Program-made: the position numbers and the translations under genes
Part shown: positions 24,094 through 31,593 of the stretch, piece after piece
How positions within the stretch are numbered: the stretch's first letter is position 1
How the letters are laid out: every line of letters starts with the position of its first letter
Notes under the pieces: generated by a model
Databases searched by the model: none
What the model was told of the DNA's origin: nothing
What the model saw: only the letters and a program-made list of their open reading frames with translations
NCBI GenBank assembly: GCA_002305275.1
Contig: DBQO01000017.1
Coordinates: forward strand, 173-34,364
DNA: 34,192 nt
Direction of reading: 5' to 3'
Source: Bacteroidales bacterium UBA1392
Lineage (GTDB): Bacteria; Bacteroidota; Bacteroidia; Bacteroidales; UBA932

Positions 24094-25215
24094 ATGAAGA
24101 ACAAACCTCAAGGAGATTTTTTCGCAGATTACAATAATGAAGATACCGCACTTGTAATTAACAAGGGAGTGGAGCAGCCGCCCATCATCAATCCCTATGT
24201 AAAGTCATTTTACAAAAAGAAACCCTCCTTGCTTTCCGTGGATAAATATATGGAAGGCATAACAGCCGGAGATACTACTATCCTCAGTCAGGCAATTACA
24301 CTAATAGAGAGCTCATTGGCGGAACACCGCGAGATTGCACGAAAAATAATTGAGCGTTGTCAGATAATATCTGCACGGCAGCACTCCATGAGAATAGGTA
24401 TTACCGGAGTGCCGGGAGCGGGAAAAAGTACCTTTATAGAGGCTTTTGGCTCTTTTCTAACCTCTAAGGGATATAAGCTCGCAGTGCTGGCGATAGATCC
24501 GAGTTCCGAACGCAGCAAGGGAAGTATTCTTGGGGACAAGACCAGAATGGAAACTCTCTGTAATGATCCCAACGCCTTTATTCGGCCCAGCCCCAGTGCG
24601 GGTTCGCTCGGAGGTGTGGCACGAAAGACCCGCGAAACAATCTTACTTTGTGAGGCTGCCGGCTTCGATGTCATATTCATAGAGACGGTAGGAGTAGGGC
24701 AGAGCGAAACTGCCGTTCACTCCATGAGTGACTTTTTTTTGCTGCTGATGCTCTCGGGAGCCGGAGATGAACTTCAAGGAATCAAGCGCGGAATCATGGA
24801 AATGGCCGACCTCATAGCCATTACCAAGGCTGATGGAACCAACATATCCAAATCCAATATGGCGCGTGCTCTCTATTCCAATGCACTGCACCTGTTCCCT
24901 CCAACGGAATCGGGCTGGATACCAACGGCACTGACCTCTTCTGCAGTTACAAAAGAGGGACTTCCGGCTATTTTGCAGAAGATAGAGGAGTATTTTGCTT
25001 TGGTCAAGGCAAACGGATATTACTTTAAGAAGCGAAGGGAACAGGCCAGATTTTGGATGTATGAAAGCATTAATGAATCACTCAAGAATATGTTTTATGA
25101 AAACCCCTTAATAGAGAAACTTCTGCCCGAATACGAAAGTTCGGTGCTGGAGGGGGAGATTGAGTCATTTTCGGCTGCAACAGAACTAATTGAAAAATAT
25201 AAGAGTACTAAATAG
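24094..25215 (+). CDS. meaB: Methylmalonyl-CoA mutase-associated G-protein chaperone
   Basis: G3E-family P-loop GTPase that protects and helps load adenosylcobalamin on methylmalonyl-CoA mutase (MeaB/ArgK). Of 373 residues, Walker A is GVPGAGKST (105-113), followed by LAIDPSSERSKGSILGDKTRM, RPSPSAGSLGGVARKTRE, FIETVGVGQSE and ITKAD (base recognition), all characteristic of MeaB. A 45-residue hydrophilic N-terminal extension precedes the usual helical region. The mutase genes are not in the window. The product implies a B12-dependent propionate/succinate route somewhere in the genome. It lies between DUF1573 (30 bp) and the exporter (11 bp). Confidence 0.95.
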   Translation: MKNKPQGDFFADYNNEDTALVINKGVEQPPIINPYVKSFYKKKPSLLSVDKYMEGITAGDTTILSQAITLIESSLAEHREIARKIIERCQIISARQHSMRIGITGVPGAGKSTFIEAFGSFLTSKGYKLAVLAIDPSSERSKGSILGDKTRMETLCNDPNAFIRPSPSAGSLGGVARKTRETILLCEAAGFDVIFIETVGVGQSETAVHSMSDFFLLLMLSGAGDELQGIKRGIMEMADLIAITKADGTNISKSNMARALYSNALHLFPPTESGWIPTALTSSAVTKEGLPAILQKIEEYFALVKANGYYFKKRREQARFWMYESINESLKNMFYENPLIEKLLPEYESSVLEGEIESFSAATELIEKYKSTK

Positions 25216-25226
25216 AGAGAGAAGTT

Positions 25227-26408
25227 ATGAATTGGAGTCTCTTTGCAAATGTGCTGAAAAACGGAGTACTCATTACCGGACTGGTTACCGTAATGATGTT
25301 GATGATAGAGTTCATCAATGTTTCGTCTCATGGAAAATGGTTTGAGCGACTAAAGGGAGCACCCAACAAACAGGTCTTTCTCGGAACCCTTTTGGGCCTT
25401 ATTCCAGGATGTGTAGGTGGGTTTGCAGCGGTATCGCTCTATACTCACCGCCTGATAGGATTCGGAGCTTTGGTTGCAATGATGATAGCATCTTCTGGAG
25501 ATGAGGCCTTCGTGATGCTGGCCCTTATACCTAAAGATGCCCTGATACTTTTTGGAGTTCTTTTCGTAATTGCTATCGTCTCGGGACTTCTGATCAACCT
25601 GTTTGCTCGCCTGAGGAGAGGCGAAAAAAGGTTTAAGACTGCCTGCAAAGATGAGTTTGAGGTGCATAATGAAGATCACCACCACACGTTTGAGACTCCT
25701 CATTTCAGTTTAGCCAATATCAAGTATTTTTCCTGGCGGAAAATAGTGCTTATGGTGGCCCTTACTGCCTTCATTGTGGCTTTGGGATTTGGTGTTCTCG
25801 GCCACGACCACCATGAGGCGACTCAAATTGTCACTGAAACGGTCTCTCCGGAGTACGATCATTTCCAAGACCATGCAGAAGATCAACTCCACGACCATGT
25901 AGAAGACCATTTCCACCACCATGCACACGGTATCTCGTTTCTCGATGAATACTGGATCAATTTGCTTTTCGCAATACTTGGTTTAGTCGTGCTTGTGGTA
26001 ATTGCGGTTTCGGGTGACCATTTTATCAAGGAGCACTTGTGGGATCATGTCATACGCAAGCATTTTTTATCAATATTTCTATGGACAACCGGAGCGCTGC
26101 TTTTAGTACAGCTAGGTCTTCATTATTTGAACATAGAGTCCTGGACAAGCGATAACATACCCTTGATGATACTGATTGCGGTCCTGGTCGGACTAATTCC
26201 GGAATCCGGCCCTCATTTGGTCTTTGTAGCCCTTTATGCAAGTGGTCTGGTGCCTTTTTCAGTATTGCTCGCTAGTTCAATTTCCCAGGACGGTCACTCT
26301 TCGTTGCCTCTCCTTGCCGAGACAAAGAAAGGCTTCTTGAAGGCAAAACTGGTAAATATGATCATAGGACTGATAGTAGGGTATGGGGCTTATCTTTTGA
26401 ATTTTTAA
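25227..26408 (+). CDS. Putative 10-TM manganese/heavy-metal exporter with His-rich loop
   Basis: A 393-residue polytopic membrane protein of the family annotated as putative manganese transporter or ArsP-like 10-TM heavy-metal exporter. It is an internal duplication: GLIPGCVGGF...IASSGDE (57-93) in the first half matches GLIPESGPHL...SISQDGH (322-357) in the second. Acidic and Gly residues in these blocks probably form the ion path. The cytoplasmic or periplasmic linker between halves is very rich in His and Asp (about 147-159 and 193-235), likely binding metal before transport. Part of that linker is encoded by a 24-bp tandem repeat. It is placed between meaB and the gamma carbonic anhydrase gene. 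The true substrate is uncertain: Mn, Zn, Co or Ni. Confidence 0.85.
   Translation: MNWSLFANVLKNGVLITGLVTVMMLMIEFINVSSHGKWFERLKGAPNKQVFLGTLLGLIPGCVGGFAAVSLYTHRLIGFGALVAMMIASSGDEAFVMLALIPKDALILFGVLFVIAIVSGLLINLFARLRRGEKRFKTACKDEFEVHNEDHHHTFETPHFSLANIKYFSWRKIVLMVALTAFIVALGFGVLGHDHHEATQIVTETVSPEYDHFQDHAEDQLHDHVEDHFHHHAHGISFLDEYWINLLFAILGLVVLVVIAVSGDHFIKEHLWDHVIRKHFLSIFLWTTGALLLVQLGLHYLNIESWTSDNIPLMILIAVLVGLIPESGPHLVFVALYASGLVPFSVLLASSISQDGHSSLPLLAETKKGFLKAKLVNMIIGLIVGYGAYLLNF
25869..25928 (+). repeat. 24-bp tandem repeat encoding the His-rich loop
   Basis: Two full copies of a 24-bp unit (25869-25892 and 25893-25916) and half of a third (from 25917) encode the eight-residue steps DHAEDQLH, DHVEDHFH and then HHAHG in the metal exporter. 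Copies differ at a few bases, so the duplication is not brand new. Confidence 0.75.
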
Positions 26409-26421
26409 AATAGAATACAAT

Positions 26422-26925
26422 ATGGCAATCATAAGAGAATTAAACGGCATAACCCCAAAAATAGGCAAGAGATGTTTTATCGCCGAGAATGCGGTCATAG
26501 TTGGGGATGTAGTCATCGGAGATGACTGTAGCATCTGGTATGGAGCGGTGCTACGAGGAGATGTCAATCCCATAATAATAGGAGATAGAGTGAACATCCA
26601 GGATGGTGCGGTACTCCATACAACCTATAAAGAGTCAATTGTCGAAATAGGTAATGATGTCTCGGTAGGACACAATGCCATCGTCCACGGGGCAAAGGTA
26701 GGTAATGATGTCCTCGTGGGTATGGGAGCAATCCTTATGGATAATGCCGTCATTCCTGACAACACCATCATTGCCGCCGGAGCAGTAGTATTGACCAATC
26801 AAGTACTGGAATCCGGCATTTATGCCGGTATTCCTGCAAAGCGCATTAAGGAAGGTTCTGAAGCCATAAAAGCCGCTGCACACGAAAATGCCAAAGGCTA
26901 TGTCACGTACAAAGAGTGGTACTAA
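26422..26925 (+). CDS. Gamma carbonic anhydrase family protein
   Basis: A 167-residue left-handed beta-helix protein (hexapeptide repeats such as AVIVGDVVIGDDCSIWYGAVLRGDV), trimeric in this family. Three His residues in the usual metal-binding positions are present: His66 (VLHTT), His84 and His89 (VGHNAIVHG). The family includes zinc or iron carbonic anhydrases and also non-enzymatic or acyltransferase-like members (YrdA/PaaY type), so activity is likely but not certain. It is last in the rightward run, 13 bp after the exporter. Its TAA overlaps the TAG of the convergent lipoprotein gene. Confidence 0.9.
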   Translation: MAIIRELNGITPKIGKRCFIAENAVIVGDVVIGDDCSIWYGAVLRGDVNPIIIGDRVNIQDGAVLHTTYKESIVEIGNDVSVGHNAIVHGAKVGNDVLVGMGAILMDNAVIPDNTIIAAGAVVLTNQVLESGIYAGIPAKRIKEGSEAIKAAAHENAKGYVTYKEWY

Positions 26926-27377
26926 TTGGCTTTTTTGAGAATAACTGTCAGAGGGTTCTCGCTAATGACACTTTCATAGTCCGTATGAATCGTCCATGTC
27001 ATTGTCATACTTATCACCTTGCCATTTTCGTCACGATTGCAGATACAGGTATATAGCGTTTTGCCACTATCCATATTTGTCAGAAGAATGGTATCATCAT
27101 TCTCCTTTTTGACTTTGAGTAACTCGGTATCAATGACACTCAGACTATAAAGTCCCGTCATAACCCTGCACTGTGTGCCTGCTTCGGTAAATGTCACCAG
27201 TTTGGTTAATCCGGTGGTCTCGCCATTGATAAGATTAACGGTCTTGGATCCCATCCAGTTTTCTCCCCCTATGATCTCTACTACCGTATGGGTTTCATTA
27301 AACCATTCGCAGGAGGTAATGCTTAAAGTGGCAAGTGAGAAGAATAATGCAACGATAAGGCGGGATATAAGTCTCAT
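26922..27377 (-). CDS. Small orphan lipoprotein, paralogue of the one at 120-554
   Basis: A 151-residue predicted lipoprotein: signal peptide MRLISRLIVALFFSLATLSITSC with lipobox ITSC (Cys23). The mature part is unknown in function but aligns with the lipoprotein at 120-554 through NWMG, LVTFTEAGTQCRVMTGL, IDTELLKVKKEND and MTMTWTIHTDYE blocks. Identity is low to moderate by eye but the motif order is the same. I chose the ATG at 27377 because a longer reading to 27443 would put 22 polar residues before the signal peptide. It lies downstream of DUF2752 on the same strand and overlaps the convergent gamma carbonic anhydrase gene by 4 bp. Confidence 0.75.
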   Translation of the reverse strand: MRLISRLIVALFFSLATLSITSCEWFNETHTVVEIIGGENWMGSKTVNLINGETTGLTKLVTFTEAGTQCRVMTGLYSLSVIDTELLKVKKENDDTILLTNMDSGKTLYTCICNRDENGKVISMTMTWTIHTDYESVISENPLTVILKKAN

Positions 27378-27454
27378 AACAATTGTTCTAAAGTCATCAC
27401 AATATAGATGCAAAAAATGGTGATTTCGTTGCACAACATTCATAAATATCTATC

Positions 27455-27820
27455 CTAGATTTGGAAAACATTGCGTAGAATCCACCAGGCGAAGAGCAGT
27501 GCTATTAAGATAAACAGGAATAGAGGCGAGTTGAAACGAGTGTAGAGCCTGGTGTATGAGCTTTTGCGGCGTTCAAGAATCATCACTACAGCTATCAGCG
27601 GTATGGATGATACGAGCAATGCATTGTGACGAAATGCTCCGGCTATGTCTAAATGGAGAAGATCGTGGATGGCTCTCTGCGCTCCACACCCCGGACAGGA
27701 ATAGCCGGTCAGGGAGTAAAAGGGGCATTTTATAAAAATAGCGCTCTCCGGATCAAGCACAAAAAACAATATCGCACCGCAAAGGCATAAAACGAGTATC
27801 AGAATCTTCTTTTTGGACAT
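27455..27820 (-). CDS. DUF2752 membrane protein
   Basis: A 121-residue protein with about three membrane segments and the DUF2752 signature CPFYSLTGYSCPGCGAQRAIHDLLHLDIAGAFRHNAL (Cys32, Cys42, Cys45 and His52/His56/His65 as possible metal ligands). The family is common in Bacteroidota and Actinobacteria and has no established function. The ATG at 27820 lies 13 bp after the parC stop, while a longer reading to 27865 would overlap parC, so I prefer the shorter form. It is probably co-transcribed with parC. Confidence 0.85.
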   Translation of the reverse strand: MSKKKILILVLCLCGAILFFVLDPESAIFIKCPFYSLTGYSCPGCGAQRAIHDLLHLDIAGAFRHNALLVSSIPLIAVVMILERRKSSYTRLYTRFNSPLFLFILIALLFAWWILRNVFQI

Positions 27821-27833
27821 TATTTTAAGTCTC

Positions 27834-30623
27834 TTAAAAAAGAGTGAGTTCGCGTGGACCCTCATCCATAATAACCGGTTCAGGTACCGATATTACCTTT
27901 TCCGGTGTGGTCGGCATATCTTTGTCGTTCCTCTCTATATTGTCGTTTCTGTCGTTATAGTTTTCGTCGTCCTCTCCATTTTCCTGCTCTTCTATTTCTT
28001 CGGCATCCGATTTATCCAATGGTTCGACAAAACGGACCTGAAGTACGTCGTAAGGGGAGACTTTTCTTCCTTTTGCCTTGTAACTTTTCTTTCCTATAAA
28101 TTCTTCGACATCCAACAGCTCCGCTTTACGATTGGCATTCTTCCCCCTAAAGGTGATTTCCATCTGCGGCCAGGGATCTTCGCTGATTTCCAGCAGATGG
28201 GAGCCTTTGGATTCTGCAATAAAGGAGGCGGGGATATTGGCGTTTAGCTCGAAACTGAATCGTTTGATATAGGGAGATCCTGCAGCGTGGTCGTAGTATA
28301 GTACCGAGTAGGTTTTCTCTTCATCAAACTTTCCTATTGTCAATATATCTCCCTGGTACCTATTGCTAAGGTCGTAGGATGTGGTATAGAATGTGCCGTC
28401 CTTACAGATTACCAGAATACTTTCATCCTGGAAAAATTCTCCGAGGAATAGACCGCGACCTGCATCGTTGAGGCGCTGTACGTCGGTGTCAAACCAGATT
28501 TCTTTGCCTCCGAGGGTAGAAACGCCCTTGGATTTGATGTTAATGCGGTGTATAGTGTTATTTTTGGTTACAATATTGCCTCTGGAACTTCTACCTTTGA
28601 TGGCAAGCTGCGAGAAGTCATAATCTTCGGAGATTTTTTTGAGTTTGGGCCTCGGACGATAATAGATTCTGACAGTCTCTGCTTCACCATTTGGATTTGC
28701 GGTAAACCACACCACACTAGATCCCTCTTTGCCCTGAGTCAGGTCGTACTCCTTGTCGCGGGTAATGCTTGTGACGGAAAATCTCTTCGCATAATAGGTG
28801 CCTCGCTTGCCATCACGGTAGATGGCATTGTATATGGTCCTCTCGTCCTTGCGGTTAAATACCGCAGCATGTATTATATCCTTGCCTACAAATGCCTTAT
28901 CGCTAACTTTGGTTACCAGATAGGTGCCGTTTTTGAGGAAGACTATGATCTCCGCAATGTCAGAGCAGTCACAGACATACTCGGAATCCTCCACCTTTTT
29001 CTGGTCAATTCCGATAAAGCCTTCAGCTTTATTGGCGTAGAGTTTTGCGTTGGAGACAACCACTTTTTCAGCCTGGATTGTCTCAAAGGTGATGAGTTCG
29101 GTGCGGCGCGGATAATCCTTTCCGTATTTCTTCTTGAGTTGTCTGAAGTACATTATAGTGTACTCGGTCAAGTGTTCCAGGTGGTTCTTGACCTCCTCTA
29201 TATTATTTTCGATCCCTAGAATCCTCTCCTCGGCAGCCTTGATGTCGAAACGGGAGATTTTCCTTACGGGTTTCTCAACAAGCTTATCAATGTCAGCGCC
29301 CGTTATTTCCCTCCGAAGGAGGTGCTGATACACTTTCATTCCGGCCTCGACATCGGCGAGTTGCTGCTCCCAGGTGGCAGCATCGTTCTCCAGAATTCTG
29401 AATACCTTCTTTTCGAAAAATATCTTTTCCAGAGAAGAGAAGTGCCAATCGTTTTCGAGCTCTTCAAGCTGGATCTGCAATTCTTGCCGGAAGAGGTCGC
29501 GGGTGTGCATTGCGTTGTACCTAAGTATCTCGTCCACGCCCATAAAGTGGGGTTTGCGGTCGTGGATTACGCAGGCATTGGGGGAGACGGAGACTTCGCA
29601 GTTGGTGAAGGCATATAGGGCATCTATAGTCTTGTCGGGCGAAATGTCATTCTGCAGTTGAATATTGATATCCACATTGTCTGCGGACATATCGTCCACC
29701 TTGCGGATCTTGATTTTACCCCTTTCGTTGGCTTTGATTATGGAGTCTATCAGGGAATCGGTGGTCTGCCCGAATGGCAATTCGGTGATGGAGAGAGTCC
29801 TCCTGTCCACCTTGACTATCTTTGCGCGGACTTTGATCCTACCGCCTCTCATGCCCCGGTTATATTTTGAGCAATCAGCCAGACCTCCGGTCTGGAAATC
29901 GGGGAGTATTTCAAAATCCTCATCCTTCAGTGCACTTATGCAGGCATCTATCAATTCATTGAAATTGTGTGGCAATATCTTGACTGCGAGTCCTACGGCA
30001 ATACCCTCAGTACCTTGAGCCAGCAGCAGCGGAAATTTCATCGGTAGGGCTATCGGCTCCTCATTTGTACCGTCATAAGAGGGGACGTATTCTGTGATTT
30101 TAGGGTTAAATGCCACCTCGAGTGCAAACTTGCTCAATCTTGCCTCGATATACCTCATTGCGGCGGCAGGGTCTCCCGTAAAAATATTACCCCAGTTGCC
30201 CTGAGTGGAGATCAAATAATTCTTTTGCCCAAGCTGTACCAGCGCATCCTTAATGGAGGCATCTCCGTGAGGATGGAGTTTCATGGTGTCGCCTACGATG
30301 CCCGCAACCTTATGGAAGCGGCCGTCATCGCTCTTCTTCATGGCGTGAAGAATGCGGCGTTGCACGGGCTTTAGTCCGTCATCAATATGGGGAACGGCTC
30401 TGTCGAGGATTACATACGAAGCATAATCCAGGAACCACTCACGATACATTCCGGAGAGTTTATATTTGCTCTCTCCGCCCGCCATAACCTTATCAAATCT
30501 GTGGTCTTCCTCAACATCATCATCCTCTTCGACAATAATGTCCTGGTCGGATTCCTCGTCGGAATAGTTCTCTTCGGTCAGGAGATCATCCTCTTCTACA
30601 AAGTCGTCTGTTTTATTTGCCAT
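27834..30623 (-). CDS. parC: DNA topoisomerase IV subunit A
   Basis: Type IIA topoisomerase breakage-reunion subunit that decatenates chromosomes with ParE. The 929-residue chain starts with a 50-residue acidic stretch, then the winged-helix catalytic domain (YASYVILDRAVPHIDDGLKPVQRRIL at about 67-92), LHPHGDASIKDAL, and the active-site tyrosine in AAAMRYIEARLS (Tyr158), a coiled-coil gate and a C-terminal pinwheel domain. It ends with an acidic Glu/Asp/Asn tail. HPHGDASI and the pattern around it fit the ParC rather than GyrA branch of Bacteroidota. parE is not adjacent. It follows era by 23 bp on the same strand and precedes DUF2752. Confidence 0.9.
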   Translation of the reverse strand: MANKTDDFVEEDDLLTEENYSDEESDQDIIVEEDDDVEEDHRFDKVMAGGESKYKLSGMYREWFLDYASYVILDRAVPHIDDGLKPVQRRILHAMKKSDDGRFHKVAGIVGDTMKLHPHGDASIKDALVQLGQKNYLISTQGNWGNIFTGDPAAAMRYIEARLSKFALEVAFNPKITEYVPSYDGTNEEPIALPMKFPLLLAQGTEGIAVGLAVKILPHNFNELIDACISALKDEDFEILPDFQTGGLADCSKYNRGMRGGRIKVRAKIVKVDRRTLSITELPFGQTTDSLIDSIIKANERGKIKIRKVDDMSADNVDINIQLQNDISPDKTIDALYAFTNCEVSVSPNACVIHDRKPHFMGVDEILRYNAMHTRDLFRQELQIQLEELENDWHFSSLEKIFFEKKVFRILENDAATWEQQLADVEAGMKVYQHLLRREITGADIDKLVEKPVRKISRFDIKAAEERILGIENNIEEVKNHLEHLTEYTIMYFRQLKKKYGKDYPRRTELITFETIQAEKVVVSNAKLYANKAEGFIGIDQKKVEDSEYVCDCSDIAEIIVFLKNGTYLVTKVSDKAFVGKDIIHAAVFNRKDERTIYNAIYRDGKRGTYYAKRFSVTSITRDKEYDLTQGKEGSSVVWFTANPNGEAETVRIYYRPRPKLKKISEDYDFSQLAIKGRSSRGNIVTKNNTIHRINIKSKGVSTLGGKEIWFDTDVQRLNDAGRGLFLGEFFQDESILVICKDGTFYTTSYDLSNRYQGDILTIGKFDEEKTYSVLYYDHAAGSPYIKRFSFELNANIPASFIAESKGSHLLEISEDPWPQMEITFRGKNANRKAELLDVEEFIGKKSYKAKGRKVSPYDVLQVRFVEPLDKSDAEEIEEQENGEDDENYNDRNDNIERNDKDMPTTPEKVISVPEPVIMDEGPRELTLF

Positions 30624-30646
30624 ATATAGGGTATCTCAATTATTTT

Positions 30647-31528
30647 TCAGTCGTTAATATATCCAAAATTTCTCAATTTTCTTCTATCTTCCCTCCAGTC
30701 GGGTTCAACCTTGACGAAAAGCTGAAGGAAAACTTTTTTCTCAAAAAAATCCTCCATGTCGATACGGGCTTGAGTGCCTGTCTTCTTGAGAGCAGCCCCC
30801 TTGTTCCCTATGATGATGCCTTTCTGCGAATTTCGCATAACATTGATTACGGCACTGATGTCGTATCTCTCTTTGCCCTCCTTGAACTCCTCAATAACCA
30901 CTTCCGTGCAGTAGGGGATTTCTTGCGAGTAATTTAATAAAATCTTCTCTCTTATGATTTCAGATGCAAAAAACCTCATGCTCTTATCTGTGAAGGTCTC
31001 TTTGTCATACCATGGCGGACTTACCGGAAGATGGGATAGAATTGTATCGAATAATTTTTCAAGATTGAATTTTTCGGTAGCGGAAACGGGTATAATCTCA
31101 GCCTTTGGTAGAAGCTCTTTCCACCGGGACATCATCTCCACCACCTTCTCCTGAGTGCTTAGGTCTATTTTATTTAGAACTACAATTACAGGACATTCGA
31201 GTTGGTTTAGCTTTTCTATATACGAAATATTCTTCTCTTTCTTTTCTACAACGTCAGTGACATATAGGATAATGTCGGCATCACCGATGGCAACATCCAC
31301 AAAGTCCATCATGCTCTCCTGGAGCTTATAGTGTGGTTTGAGAATGCCCGGAGTGTCGGAATAGACTATCTGCCAATTATCTCCGTTTACAATTCCCATT
31401 ATGCGGTGGCGAGTGGTCTGTGCCTTGGCAGTCACGATGGAAAGTTTCTCACCTACGAGGGCATTCATAAGTGTGGACTTACCCACATTGGGGTTGCCTA
31501 TTATATTGACAAATCCGGATCTATGCAT
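30647..31528 (-). CDS. era: GTPase Era
   Basis: Essential GTPase for 16S rRNA 3'-end maturation and 30S assembly. The 293-residue product has G1 GNPNVGKST (11-19), G2 region with AQTTRHRI, G3 DTPG (58-61), G4 NKID (119-122), and a C-terminal KH domain with the RNA-binding loop GIIIGNKGAALKKTG. It lies between rluB and parC. A degenerate 7-bp tandem array (31559-31590) separates it from the rluB stop. Confidence 0.97.
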   Translation of the reverse strand: MHRSGFVNIIGNPNVGKSTLMNALVGEKLSIVTAKAQTTRHRIMGIVNGDNWQIVYSDTPGILKPHYKLQESMMDFVDVAIGDADIILYVTDVVEKKEKNISYIEKLNQLECPVIVVLNKIDLSTQEKVVEMMSRWKELLPKAEIIPVSATEKFNLEKLFDTILSHLPVSPPWYDKETFTDKSMRFFASEIIREKILLNYSQEIPYCTEVVIEEFKEGKERYDISAVINVMRNSQKGIIIGNKGAALKKTGTQARIDMEDFFEKKVFLQLFVKVEPDWREDRRKLRNFGYIND

Positions 31529-31558
31529 AATTGTCTGTTTTGTGCTGTTTCTCTTTGG

Positions 31559-31590
31559 TTGCTAATGGCTAACGGCCAAAAGCCAAAAGC
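31559..31590. repeat. Degenerate 7-bp tandem repeat array (NNGCYAA)
   Basis: Units TTGCTAA, TGGCTAA, CGGCCAA, AAGCCAA and the start of a fifth (AAGC) lie head to tail in the 65-bp gap between rluB and era. Positions 3, 4, 6 and 7 of every full unit are the same (G, C, A, A). Confidence 0.7.
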
Positions 31591-31593
31591 TAT

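Noticed and set aside
28548..29219. 223-codon open frame on the + strand inside parC
   Set aside because: Antisense to a clear topoisomerase gene, with no domain or start signals.
30233..30280. Ala in place of Ser at the main quinolone-resistance position of ParC (HPHGDAS)
   Set aside because: As I recall, this is the normal residue in Bacteroidota ParC, so it is not evidence of acquired resistance.
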